Shown: positions 43,061 to 52,402 of the stretch, piece after piece
Layout of the letters: every line of letters starts with the position of its first letter
How positions within the stretch are numbered: position 1 is the first letter of the stretch
Assembly (NCBI RefSeq): GCF_024459955.1
Contig: NZ_JANFXK010000007.1
Span: 1 to 64,000, forward strand
Source of the DNA: Anaerovorax odorimutans
GTDB lineage: Bacteria; Bacillota; Clostridia; Peptostreptococcales; Anaerovoracaceae
Direction of reading: 5' to 3'
Length of the DNA stretch: 64,000 nt
The notes under the pieces: model-generated
Told to the model about the DNA's origin: nothing
Seen by the model: the letters and a program-made list of their open reading frames with translations, nothing else
Database searches by the model: none
Made by a program: the position numbers and the translations under genes

Positions 43061-44791
43061 CTATTTTACCTCCTCTTCGATGGCATCAAACGGACATACG
43101 CGCTTGCACAGTCCGCAGCCAACGCAGCGTTCAGCCGCGATCACAGGCTTTCCGTTTTCCAGCTCAATGGCAGGGCATCCGATATCCATGCACATTTTGC
43201 AGTTCTTACACTTGTCTGTAATCACGTGAGGTATATCCGGCTGTTTTACGATCAGCGCGCAAGGCCGCTTTGTAATAATCACCGACAGCTCTTCTCTGGC
43301 AGTCTCTTCTTTGATTGCTTTTTCAACGGCCGGCAGGTCGAACGGATCCACTTCCACGATATGCTCCACGCCGCAGGCTCTGCAGAGCTGAGCGATATCA
43401 ATAGCCGGAGCCTCCTGACCCTTGGCGTTCTTTCCGGTGGAAGGGTTGTCCTGGTGTCCGGTCATTCCGGTAATCCGGTTATCCAAAATGATTACGGTTC
43501 CGGTAGCCTGGTTGTAGTTCATGTTAATCAGGCCCGTGATGCCGGAATGGAAGAATGTAGAATCTCCCAGTACCGCTACTGTATCTCTGGCCGCTTCTTT
43601 CCCCTTTGCCTTCTCAAAGCCGTGGGCCATGGTGATGGAAGCGCCCATGCAGAGACAGGCGTCCATAGCGGATGTGGGAGGAAGCGCGCCTAACGTATAG
43701 CATCCGATATCGCCCATAACGGTTTTCTTGAGCTTTCCTAATATGTAGAACAGGCCTCTGTGCGGGCATCCAGCGCAAAGGAGCGGAGGTCTGCCCGGCG
43801 CGTCTTCCTGAGCCGGTACGCATTCCGGAGCTTCCCCAGTAAACGCTTTGCGGATCATGTTGGCGGAATACTCGCCCTGAATGGTAAACATGCCCTTGCC
43901 TTTTGCCGGTATTCCCATTGCGCGGATCTGTTCTTCGAAGAACGGGTTTCCTTCTTCAATCACATAAACTTCTTCTACCTGCTCCGCAAACTCTTTAATC
44001 AAAGCTTTTGGCAGAGGATTGATGATTCCCATTTTCAGTACGCTGGCGTTGGGAAGCGCTTCCTTTACATACTGGTAGCAGATGCCGCTGGTAATGATAC
44101 CGATTTTTTTATCGTTGATTTCCATTCTGTTGATCGGGAAGTCTTTGGAATCTTCCTCGATCTGGTTCAGCCGCTTTTCCTGTGCTACGTGAAGCTTTTT
44201 CGCCATAGCCGGCATTGCCACATACTTCTGGATATTCTTTTCGTAAGGCTTCAGTTCTCTCTCCTGACGTTCCTCCACGGTTACGATTCCTCTGGAATGA
44301 GAAATTCTGGTGTTGGAGCGCATGAGAACCGGAGTATCATATTTTTCGCTCAGGTCATAAGCGTACTTCATAAAGTCTTTGCACTCCTGGGCGTTGGAGG
44401 GCTCCAGCACAGGAACGCCGGCTCCTCTTCCGTGGTAACGGGAATCCTGCTCGTTCTGACTGGAATGGCATCCGTTGTCGTCCGCCACCAGAAGAACCAG
44501 TCCTCCGGTCACGCCTGTGTAGGCGGCTGTGAAAAACGGATCCGCAGCCACGTTCAGTCCTACGTGTTTCATGCAGGACAGCGCCCTGGCCCCTCCGATG
44601 GAAGCGCCTACGGCCACTTCGGTCCCTACTTTTTCGTTGGGTGCCCATTCCACATGTATCTGGTCATACTGCGCCGCGGCTTCCGTTACTTCGGTGCTGG
44701 GCGTTCCGGGGTAGGATGAGATCACCTTTACTCCCGCTTCAAAGGCCCCTCTGGCAAAGGCCTCGTTTCCTAACATTATTTTCTTTTCCAT
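43061..44791 (-). CDS. iorA: Indolepyruvate ferredoxin oxidoreductase, alpha subunit
   Basis: 576 residues. The N-terminal half carries the pyrimidine-binding domain (VKVISSYPGTPSTEVTE), the middle the TPP-binding domain (GDIGCYTLGALPP, VLGDSTFFHSGITGLIN) and the last 60 residues two [4Fe-4S] clusters (CKNCKMCMDIGCP and CVGCGLCKRVCP). It starts at the ATG at 44791 with AGAGGTTGG upstream. Cytoplasmic; electrons go to ferredoxin. Confidence 0.95.
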   Translation of the reverse strand: MEKKIMLGNEAFARGAFEAGVKVISSYPGTPSTEVTEAAAQYDQIHVEWAPNEKVGTEVAVGASIGGARALSCMKHVGLNVAADPFFTAAYTGVTGGLVLLVADDNGCHSSQNEQDSRYHGRGAGVPVLEPSNAQECKDFMKYAYDLSEKYDTPVLMRSNTRISHSRGIVTVEERQERELKPYEKNIQKYVAMPAMAKKLHVAQEKRLNQIEEDSKDFPINRMEINDKKIGIITSGICYQYVKEALPNASVLKMGIINPLPKALIKEFAEQVEEVYVIEEGNPFFEEQIRAMGIPAKGKGMFTIQGEYSANMIRKAFTGEAPECVPAQEDAPGRPPLLCAGCPHRGLFYILGKLKKTVMGDIGCYTLGALPPTSAMDACLCMGASITMAHGFEKAKGKEAARDTVAVLGDSTFFHSGITGLINMNYNQATGTVIILDNRITGMTGHQDNPSTGKNAKGQEAPAIDIAQLCRACGVEHIVEVDPFDLPAVEKAIKEETAREELSVIITKRPCALIVKQPDIPHVITDKCKNCKMCMDIGCPAIELENGKPVIAAERCVGCGLCKRVCPFDAIEEEVK

Positions 44792-44807
44792 GTCCAACCT
44801 CTTTACT

Positions 44808-46118
44808 CTATTTATTTTTTCTGTGATCGATAACTCTCTTGGCTTTTCCCTCAAATCTCGGCAGGGTGCCCGGGGATACCAGCGAAACCTTGGCGTCAAT
44901 GTTCAAAATAACCCGCAGGTTGTGCTTGATCTTGCTCCGCAGTTCTTCCAGCTTCGGATAATCGTCTAACAGCGATGCGTCGGAAAATTCGACTTTGACT
45001 TCGATCCGGTCCATATAGCCTTCTGTTGTTAGTACGATCTCGTAGAACGGTTCTACTTCCTTCATACTCATGATAACAGATTCGATCTGGGATGGGAATA
45101 CGTTGACGCCGCGAATAACCATCATATCGTCGGTTCTTCCCTGAACCTTGGCCATCCGCATGGATGTCCGGCCGCACTGGCACGGCTCATCGTTGAACCA
45201 GCTGATATCCCTGGTTCTGTATCTAAGTACCGGGAAGGCCTGTTTTGTCAGAGTGGTAATGACAACTTCGCCCTTGTCCCCGACAGGAAGCGGTTTTAGC
45301 GTATTTGGATCAATGATCTCTGAGAAATATTGATCCTCCGCGATGTGCATCCCCTGTTTTAAGTAACATTCTCCGGAATATCCAGGACCTCCCACCTCGG
45401 AAAGGCCGTAGTTTTCGGTGGCCAGGATTCCCAGCTGTTTTTCGATCTTCGCACGCATTTCCTCCGTGTGGCCTTCTCCGCCGAAGAGGGCAAGGCGCAG
45501 CTTGATCTTGTCTTTATCAATGCCTTTTTTCTCAATTTCGTCGGCCAGGTACAAGGCGTAAGACGGTGTCGCAATGAGAATGGTGGAACCGAAGTCCTGC
45601 ATAATCATCAGCTGACGCTCCGTATTTCCGCTGGAAAGCGGCACGACCATGGCGCCCAGCTTTTCCATGCCGTAATGCAGGCCGAAACCTCCGGTAAAGA
45701 GTCCGTATCCGAAAGCGATCTGCACGATGTCCTCGGGCGTGCCGCCTGCGGCGCAGATGACTCTGGCCATGATCTCGGACCAATTGTCCAGGTCCTGTTT
45801 TGTATATCCTACGATCTTTGGCTTTCCTGTGGTCCCGGAAGATCCGTGAATCCGAACGACTTCCTTTTTATCAACAGCAAACATTCCGAACGGATAGTTT
45901 TCCTTTAGATCATCCGCTGTGGTAAACGGCAGATGCTGCACATCGTCTAAGGTCTTGATGTGCTCCGGCTTTAATCCGATCTCATCAAATTTGCGTTTGT
46001 ACAGGGGTACTCTGTTGTAACAAACATCCACAATTTTTTTCAGCCGGTCCAGCTGGATGCTGCGGATGGTGTCTCTGTCAGCGCACTCCATCTCTCTGTT
46101 CCAAATAATGTGTTCCAT
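44808..46118 (-). CDS. paaK: Arylacetate (phenylacetate)-CoA ligase, first paralogue
   Basis: About 436 residues, same family as 41150-42451: GSSGTTGKPKIVGYT near residue 90, ENYGLSEVGGPG and RTDDMMVIRGVNVFPSQIE. The start may be 46118 or an ATG four codons earlier; neither has a strong ribosome site. It is the first gene of the operon, 16 bases before iorA. Two paralogues around one oxidoreductase suggest different arylacetates or opposite reaction directions. Confidence 0.9.
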   Translation of the reverse strand: MEHIIWNREMECADRDTIRSIQLDRLKKIVDVCYNRVPLYKRKFDEIGLKPEHIKTLDDVQHLPFTTADDLKENYPFGMFAVDKKEVVRIHGSSGTTGKPKIVGYTKQDLDNWSEIMARVICAAGGTPEDIVQIAFGYGLFTGGFGLHYGMEKLGAMVVPLSSGNTERQLMIMQDFGSTILIATPSYALYLADEIEKKGIDKDKIKLRLALFGGEGHTEEMRAKIEKQLGILATENYGLSEVGGPGYSGECYLKQGMHIAEDQYFSEIIDPNTLKPLPVGDKGEVVITTLTKQAFPVLRYRTRDISWFNDEPCQCGRTSMRMAKVQGRTDDMMVIRGVNVFPSQIESVIMSMKEVEPFYEIVLTTEGYMDRIEVKVEFSDASLLDDYPKLEELRSKIKHNLRVILNIDAKVSLVSPGTLPRFEGKAKRVIDHRKNK

Positions 46119-46189
46119 GTTTTCTCTCATCTTTTTCTTTCTTTTTTCCTCAAATTTCAGGCCTCCGGGCCCAATTCGCTAATAGAAAT

Positions 46190-46218
46190 ATTTTATAACA
46201 AATTCGGGCAAAAATCAA
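46190..46218 (-). promoter_or_regulatory. Promoter of the arylacetate operon
   Basis: On the minus strand TTGATT (46218-46213), 17 bases, TAAAAT (46195-46190). The leader to the first gene is about 65 bases. Confidence 0.68.
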
Positions 46219-46674
46219 ACTTTTACAGGCACCTTGTCAGATTTCGTGGGATCAGGGGCGCTTTTTCGCAAAAATCAGCCTGATTTTCCTGCCTGTGGTT
46301 TTATTGCCCTGCATCGGATTTCGGGCCGGCTCCGGTTAAAAACGTACCGTCGCTGCCGCAGCAGACCACATGGGCCGCAGCAGGCTTCGGGCTTGCTCCG
46401 GCTGGAAACACACGCCGCTGCTGTGTTTGGCACTGCTTTTTACCGGGTGCTTTTTGGGGAAGGGGGGGCGCATCGCGCTTATCAATAGAATGCTATCAGC
46501 CAGCAGTCTCAGTCTTGTCCGATTCGGTGCTGTCTGGTGCTGTACTGTCCGGCCGCCCCATTTGCTCAAAAGGCAGATTGCTATTTTTATCAACATGCAG
46601 CGGGAATCTGGATTTTTGTTGAACTTTTTTCAGGGATACAGCGGTTGTAAGTGCAAAATCTCGCTCAATATGTA

Positions 46675-46832
46675 GCTTTGAATGAGAGCAGAGGCCATAA
46701 GCCTTGGAAATCCCTCAACAGCGGAGCAAAATTGAATCGGTTGTTGAACAAATATGCGATTTGCTTAAAAACGGCGTTGCCGTAAGGTAGAAAACAGCAT
46801 AAGATGCGAGCCGCTCACCAAAAGGACCAGAC
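46675..46832 (+). repeat. Family B dispersed repeat, copy 2
   Basis: Aligns with 62770-62928 over its whole length and with 428-535 inverted. Its end (ATAAGATGCGAGCCGCTCACC) runs straight into family A, as in the copy near 62900, so B and A can form one composite unit. The region 46219-46674 has no gene; it holds a small direct repeat around GCTCCGG (about 46328-46366 and 46392-46424). Confidence 0.8.
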
Positions 46833-46998
46833 CGGTAACTTTTCCTAATTTTTTCGAGAAGTTACGCATTTTTCAATGATCCTGCGGCTTTCAGAACGGC
46901 TGGCAACACAAATTTTCATTTTTTACGATTTCGAGTACCCGCAAACCCCCAACTTTGCGTAACTTTACATCATTTTTTCGAAAAGTTACCACAGCCCG
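46833..46998. repeat. Family A quasi-palindromic repeat, copy 4
   Basis: CGGTAACTTTTCC at one end and GAAAAGTTACC at the other are inverted. GAGAAGTTACGCA and CTTTGCGTAACTTT form the inner pair. It is most like copy 5 (62929-63095), with ATTTTCA, GATTTCGAG and CCCGCAAACC in common. Confidence 0.88.
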
Positions 46999-47085
46999 CA
47001 AGCTATACGACTCTGACCAGTTGGGTCGGAGTTGCCGCAAGGCGCCGAATAATGGAAGATGTGAACCATGTCAAGCTTGTTATAG

Positions 47086-47131
47086 AAAAAGCGCTAGGGT
47101 GTTCCTCTGGTGAGAACTTCCATAGCGCTTT
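47086..47131 (-). terminator. Terminator of the first large surface protein gene
   Basis: AAAGCGCTATGG pairs with CCCTAGCGCTTT around a long loop; the minus strand continues in T. It lies 24 bases after the stop. Confidence 0.8.
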
Positions 47132-47154
47132 AGACTCTGTTGCGTTATTTTAAT

Positions 47155-48906
47155 TTATTTTTTCGTGATCCTTTTTCTTTTGCCTGTCACTGCCACTGCG
47201 GCCGCGGCTGCGGCTGCTAAGATCAGGGCTGCAATATACGGTGCCATGGTGCTGTCATCACCGGTCTGAACTGCTTCCGGTTTTTCAGCGGTCACATCTG
47301 TGGTCGTCGACGATGTCTCAGTAGTGGTTGTCACCGGGTTATCGCCGTTTTCTCTATAGTAGCCTTCATAATCCTTGTAGTCGTTGGTTATGGTAACGGC
47401 TGCTGTCGCCTCTTCGGTCACGGTAATCGACGGGCTGCTTATGGTAACGGTGAGCTGGTCTGTCGATTTAACCACATTACCGTCTTTATCGGTTTCGGCA
47501 ACATAGAAGGTGCCCCGCGGGATCGTTTTGTCTGTAGTAACGGTTACGGAATCCTGCCCTTTTAATTCCAGTGGAATGATGATCGGCTTGCCGTCGGAGT
47601 CCTTTGTCAGGGTGGTGCAGGCTTCATCGTCAAATAACGCTGCGTAGAAGGTGGTGTTCACCTGGTACGGCTTGCCGTTTTCGGTCACGTTTTTGGTGAT
47701 GGATATGTCACCATCGTAGTAGTATTGTTCTACGTCGGTTTGTTCGAGGGTGATTGTATTGTACCAAGAGAAAGCATAGAGTTGATATGTGTTAGGTGTA
47801 TTCTCTCCATCAAGTGCTGTCAAGTAATTAAACGTCAATTCGGAATCTTGCCCTGCTGACAGCTGTTTTTCTCCGCTTGCTATGGATTTAAAATACTCGT
47901 TTGCTGAGCTCCAAATTCCTCCTTTATTGCTCATATAGTCTGCCACTGCCATCTCCAGGGATGTAGTTTTAGGCGTTCCTTTTAAAGTCTCAGCATCCTT
48001 GCCAAAAGCAAGGCTAAGCAGAGAATCATAAAAGAAATTATAGCTCATTGCCGCTAATTCATTTTCAGGCCATTTAATTTGAACTTCATATGTTCCATCG
48101 CTCTTTTGTTTAGCTAAAGCATGATCCATAATCTTTGGATATTGCTTTTGTAATTCGTCCAGTTGCGTCTTGGTTACCGTAGATTGTGAGTTTCTCATAG
48201 TTTTCTGCAAGTCTAATTTCTGAGCTAATGTCAACTGGTCCAGACTTTCTATTTTATAACTGTTCTCTTTGGAATAATAGTCCTTTATATAATCGGTCAA
48301 CGCCTGATCCCCTGTAAACCCTTTTGCTTTAAGCACATCATAAATATTGCAAACCATGTTTATGGTTATATCGAGATCTCTCGTTACGCCAAAGAGGTCC
48401 TGCAACGGTTTGGTCGGTGATAAAGCCCCCGTAAAATCAAATGGAATCTGCTGGCCATCAAACCCTGTTACTGCCGTTAAGTTGTCACGCTGAGACGTAT
48501 CCGCAGTTGACAATAAAAAACTACCGTCTTTGTACTGATAATCGTGGCCTGAGCTGTTTGTAATTACAACTTCAACAGGATATTTATCCCCTGGCTGCGT
48601 TGCATAATTAGCTCCTTTTTCAGCAATAAACTCATCAATTGCCTTCACAATATTACTAAGTTCAATTACCTGGTCGCCCTCTGCATTATTTCCAATATTA
48701 TACTTCGCAATAATTTTTTTAATTCCCTTAAAGTAGCCTTCTGTTGGAATAACCTCTACGGTAGCCTTCACATCTTTTGACGGCTCTTTATAATCAACCT
48801 TTTTAACCTTAGCTGTCCCGGCAAACGCACTGACCGCCAGCTGTGACCCGACCAGCATCATTACTGCCAGAATACAAAATACTCTTACCGCTCTTTTCCT
48901 TTTCAT
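47155..48906 (-). CDS. Cell-wall-anchored surface protein with Cna-B-like domain
   Basis: 583 residues. Signal peptide at the start (FCILAVMMLVGSQLAVSAFAG), a large unique region, a Cna-B-like domain from about 415 (SITKNVTENGKPYQVNTTFYAALFDD), then a Thr/Ser/Val spacer and the ending VQTGDDS, a hydrophobic helix (APYIAALILAAAAAAAVAV) and KRKR, which is a sortase-type anchor. Its C-terminal 170 residues are closely related to those of the next gene upstream. Start at 48906 with GAGGAAGG. Possibly a pilin- or adhesin-like protein. Confidence 0.82.
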   Translation of the reverse strand: MKRKRAVRVFCILAVMMLVGSQLAVSAFAGTAKVKKVDYKEPSKDVKATVEVIPTEGYFKGIKKIIAKYNIGNNAEGDQVIELSNIVKAIDEFIAEKGANYATQPGDKYPVEVVITNSSGHDYQYKDGSFLLSTADTSQRDNLTAVTGFDGQQIPFDFTGALSPTKPLQDLFGVTRDLDITINMVCNIYDVLKAKGFTGDQALTDYIKDYYSKENSYKIESLDQLTLAQKLDLQKTMRNSQSTVTKTQLDELQKQYPKIMDHALAKQKSDGTYEVQIKWPENELAAMSYNFFYDSLLSLAFGKDAETLKGTPKTTSLEMAVADYMSNKGGIWSSANEYFKSIASGEKQLSAGQDSELTFNYLTALDGENTPNTYQLYAFSWYNTITLEQTDVEQYYYDGDISITKNVTENGKPYQVNTTFYAALFDDEACTTLTKDSDGKPIIIPLELKGQDSVTVTTDKTIPRGTFYVAETDKDGNVVKSTDQLTVTISSPSITVTEEATAAVTITNDYKDYEGYYRENGDNPVTTTTETSSTTTDVTAEKPEAVQTGDDSTMAPYIAALILAAAAAAAVAVTGKRKRITKK

Positions 48907-48950
48907 GGTTTTTCGTTCCTTCCTCTTTGTATTCACATCATTTTAACGTT

Positions 48951-48984
48951 ATTATACTAATCGTCTGTTACATTCCGGTTACAT
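48951..48984 (-). promoter_or_regulatory. Surface-gene promoter with direct-repeat operator, copy 1
   Basis: On the minus strand TATAAT (48956-48951) has no good -35. Instead AATGTAACCGGAATGTAAC (48984-48966), two GTAAC boxes 11 bases apart, covers the -35 position. The same element precedes the other large surface protein gene. This layout suits an OmpR/PhoB-type response regulator acting as activator. Confidence 0.72.
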
Positions 48985-49045
48985 TGTAAAATTAAGTTGA
49001 AAGAATATTACTAAAATAGTGATAATTCTAGCAATGAATTATAAA

Positions 49046-49090
49046 GGCTGCGCGCTGAATGGTGAAAACTAATTCAGGCACGCAGCCATG
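49046..49090 (-). terminator. Terminator of the beta-helix surface protein gene
   Basis: GGCTGCGTGCCTGAAT pairs with ATTCAGCGCGCAGCC on the minus strand, followed by a short T-tract. Confidence 0.68.
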
Positions 49091-49112
49091 ATTTTAGAGT
49101 TTTATTTTCCGT

Positions 49113-52100
49113 TTATTTCTTGTTCTTTTTTCTTCTTCCTGTTACGACAATTGCTGCTGCAATTGCCGCGGCCAGAATGAGAATCGCGATATATGGGGCC
49201 ATACTGCTGTCATCGCCCGTCTGAGTCGCATTTCCGTTTACAGCCTCCCCTGCTCCATCCTCTTCCGTTGTTGTGGTGGTCGTATTGGATGAAGTCACTG
49301 TAGTTCCGGGATCTCCGCCTTCCTCTTTGTAATAGCCTTCATAGTCGCCATAGTCATTTATGATAGTAACCTTCACAGTCGGCGCATCTGTCTGACTGCC
49401 CTCTATCTTGACTTCGGCATTATCGACCTTAACGGAGTGGCCTTCTGATGAACGGACTACCTTTCCATCCTTATCCGTTTCCGCTACGTAATGAGTTCCC
49501 AGCGGAATATCATCCTGTGTAACGGTTACTGTATCCCCACCGCCGAGATTCAGAGGAATCACAATCGCTTTACCGTCAGCATCCGTTGTCGGCACTGTAC
49601 AGCCGGCATCCTCAAACAAGCCTGCATAGAAGGTAGCATTCACCTGATAAGGCTGCCCGTTTTCTGTTACCTTTTTCTCAATCGCAATCTGTCCGGTACG
49701 GTAATACTGTTCTTCCGACATCCACTTGGCGTAAATCGTCTTTTTCTCCACGCCCTTTGCCGGGTCATCCGACTTCCCTTCCGTCACTTTGGATGCGCTT
49801 GTAAACTCTGTATTAAGCAGATCGTAAAGGTTTATAAAGTCTTCTTTCGCCGCGTATTCCGCAGCCTTCTCTTCATCATCGGCATAGTACCAGCCAAGGA
49901 ATACCAATCCGTCCTTTCCAGCTGTCGGCATGGTTTTTTCCGCCAGATCAAGGGAATTTCCGAAAATCGTTATATCGGATGTAAACCTTTTGCCTTTTGC
50001 CGCATCGCCTTTGGATGTTGCGGATGAACCGTAGGTCACTTCTCCGGCAGTTCCTGTCTGGTCGATGGTTCCTTCCGTGGCATCGTAGTTGAGTATGGAG
50101 GCCGGGGTCCAGACATATGCGTTTCTGGATGCGTCGGCGTTCAGGTCCTCGCCTTTTTTGTTGTAGCGGAAGGAGTAGTCGTAAGCTTCTTTTTTATTTG
50201 GATCGTAAGTTTTAAAGGTATTGGTGTCTTTTACGCACTCTTTATTGATATCTTTGTGAAGATCAAATCTTACCAGCTTTGTTTTGAACTGATTGATCGG
50301 TGCCGCATAAACTTCATCTGCGCCCTTTTGCAAATTCCATGCGTTGCCATAGGTTCCGGTCATGTTGGGCAGGCTGGCCTGGAGTGAGCCGCCGAACACT
50401 TTCGTATCTCTCGGATCATCAGAAGCAAGCCCCTCTTTATATGAATTGCTCGCCTTCCATGCAGCAATCATATTTTCATCCAAAACAAAGGATCCTTTTT
50501 CCTTTATATTATTATAGGACACACTGTTTCCAGATTTTTCACGAACTAGCATTGCACTGTTCTTGCAGTCCAGTTTCCCAGTAATCAACACAATCCCTGA
50601 TTTGTACATCAAACCTGTTTCCGCACATTTTGGATTGTTCCCATTCTGTTCCGTCTGAACCGCCGATCCATTGGAAATTACCGATTGATTCTCTGACAAG
50701 GAGGCGTTTGTAAAGACGATTCCCGCTTTACCATTCTCTTTTGCTGTGATTTGTGAGCCGGAGATTACCGCTGTATTTCCAAAGTATATACCATGCCCAC
50801 CGGTATTCTTGTTGCCCTTATTGTTTGTTTTTCCATAATTATCAATACCATTTTGATTCGCTGTGATTATCGAATTTTCTATATCTGCTTTTCCCGCTAC
50901 CCAAATACCGCAATATGTATGGCAATTATTCGCTTCTATCGTTGAATCAATGGCCTTCAGGCTATAGCAATATAGATTTGATGAGGTAATCGTAACGTCT
51001 GCCCATGGTTCTTTTGCATTATTGCTGCATTCTAACTTTGATTTTTTAATCGTTACAGCTCCGCCGTTTGTTCCCCAGCTTCCATTACCGTTCATAGTAA
51101 AGTCAGGACAGTCTTCAATGTTCAGTTCAGATTTCATCGACAAGGTTACATATCCAGAAGGCGCCGCTTTATCTGCTTTATATCCAGAACAGAACATAAC
51201 ACCATCCACCTTATTGTTGTCAATATGCACCTCTTGGCATTCCTTAAAATCGAAAGATGCCCCCACATACCAACCAGCTCCACTGTTATAGCCGCTTCCG
51301 CCTTTATTACCACTCATATCAACTAGTTTACAACCATTAAAATTAAAGTTCAGCTGTGAAATCTGTTCCGTTTCTGTCCACGGCTCATTACCGTAGGCAT
51401 TGATTCCACTGCCTGCATTACCGCTGGCTACGAATGTGGCGCCTTTTTTAGCATTGATTGTAAATGTTGTATGGCCCTGCGTCCAAATGCCATTGCCATG
51501 ATTTACATCGCCTATCATCTTGCCATTTATTAATTTTAAAGTGTTGTTTTCATTAATATTGAGCGTAAAGACTTGATCTTTCAGAAAAATGCCATCGTTA
51601 TAACCGTCTATGGTTAAGCTGGAATTTTTATCTCCATCTATAGTCAGGGAAGCATTATCTGCTGCTGTAAAAGCACTCTCATTTCCAGTTGTACTTTTTA
51701 AAGTAACTACTCCTTTTGGAATAATCGTTTTACTTCCGTTCAGAAAAAGTTTTAGATCTTTATAATCGCCACCCTCAAAAACAACCGTATCATTGGTATC
51801 AACGATCTTCTGAATTTCCGCCTGTGTCATCCCCGGCTTAACCGTGTTGGCTGTTTCCGGAACATCCTTTGCCTTAGCCGCAGCTTTCTTAGCAAACACC
51901 GCACTGCCCTTTGCCGCCTTTTGAGCGGGCGCTGCCGGACTTCCTGTCTGTGCGGACGGAGCCTGCTTCGTTTCGGAGGCTGTCGCTATATTAGACGTTT
52001 CCTCAGAAACCGAATCGCTCTTTTCCTTCGTTTCTACAGTAGCTCCATTTGTCTGCTCTGCAGTAACATTAGCAATATCATTCACGCCATCTTTTGACTC

Positions 52101-52187
52101 CGCAAAGGTGTTTACCGTTATTTGCGAAATCATCAGTGTAGCCAGCGCCAGCAGGCTTATTATCTTTATTAACCTCTTATTTTTCAT
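49113..52187 (-). CDS. Large cell-wall-anchored beta-helix surface protein
   Basis: 1024 residues. Signal peptide (LIKIISLLALATLMISQITVNTFAES), a low-complexity Thr/Ala/Lys segment, then about 450 residues of right-handed parallel beta-helix repeats (patterns such as LTIDGDKNSSLTIDGYND, ITANQNGIDNYGK). An InlB-type repeat follows (FLGWYYADDEEK, TIYAKWM), then a Cna-B-like domain (QIAIEKKVTENGQPYQVNATFYA) and the anchor ATQTGDDSSMAPYIA with a hydrophobic helix and RRKKNKK. Beta-helix proteins often bind or degrade glycans; no catalytic residues can be assigned. Confidence 0.85.
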   Translation of the reverse strand: MKNKRLIKIISLLALATLMISQITVNTFAESKDGVNDIANVTAEQTNGATVETKEKSDSVSEETSNIATASETKQAPSAQTGSPAAPAQKAAKGSAVFAKKAAAKAKDVPETANTVKPGMTQAEIQKIVDTNDTVVFEGGDYKDLKLFLNGSKTIIPKGVVTLKSTTGNESAFTAADNASLTIDGDKNSSLTIDGYNDGIFLKDQVFTLNINENNTLKLINGKMIGDVNHGNGIWTQGHTTFTINAKKGATFVASGNAGSGINAYGNEPWTETEQISQLNFNFNGCKLVDMSGNKGGSGYNSGAGWYVGASFDFKECQEVHIDNNKVDGVMFCSGYKADKAAPSGYVTLSMKSELNIEDCPDFTMNGNGSWGTNGGAVTIKKSKLECSNNAKEPWADVTITSSNLYCYSLKAIDSTIEANNCHTYCGIWVAGKADIENSIITANQNGIDNYGKTNNKGNKNTGGHGIYFGNTAVISGSQITAKENGKAGIVFTNASLSENQSVISNGSAVQTEQNGNNPKCAETGLMYKSGIVLITGKLDCKNSAMLVREKSGNSVSYNNIKEKGSFVLDENMIAAWKASNSYKEGLASDDPRDTKVFGGSLQASLPNMTGTYGNAWNLQKGADEVYAAPINQFKTKLVRFDLHKDINKECVKDTNTFKTYDPNKKEAYDYSFRYNKKGEDLNADASRNAYVWTPASILNYDATEGTIDQTGTAGEVTYGSSATSKGDAAKGKRFTSDITIFGNSLDLAEKTMPTAGKDGLVFLGWYYADDEEKAAEYAAKEDFINLYDLLNTEFTSASKVTEGKSDDPAKGVEKKTIYAKWMSEEQYYRTGQIAIEKKVTENGQPYQVNATFYAGLFEDAGCTVPTTDADGKAIVIPLNLGGGDTVTVTQDDIPLGTHYVAETDKDGKVVRSSEGHSVKVDNAEVKIEGSQTDAPTVKVTIINDYGDYEGYYKEEGGDPGTTVTSSNTTTTTTEEDGAGEAVNGNATQTGDDSSMAPYIAILILAAAIAAAIVVTGRRKKNKK

Positions 52188-52232
52188 CTGCCCAGCTTCC
52201 TTTCCAACTTCTTTACTCTGCTTTATGTCACT

Positions 52233-52266
52233 AGGATATCCTTTAGAGGTTACATTCTAGTTACTT
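52233..52266 (-). promoter_or_regulatory. Surface-gene promoter with direct-repeat operator, copy 2
   Basis: On the minus strand AAGTAACTAGAATGTAAC (52266-52249) ends ten bases before a TATCCT -10 (52238-52233). The element matches the one at 48966-48984 at 16 of 18 positions and has the same position relative to the -10 within a base. Confidence 0.7.
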
Positions 52267-52402
52267 ACCCTCCCCTTTCTCATGTTTTTACCAAAAACAC
52301 TGCTAAAATACCATTTTTATTCCGACCCCTGACCGCTTCGCCGGATAAGGTTTTTGTACTTTCAGCTACAAGCGTTGTCGCCATCATGGGTAATCTGCGG
52401 CC

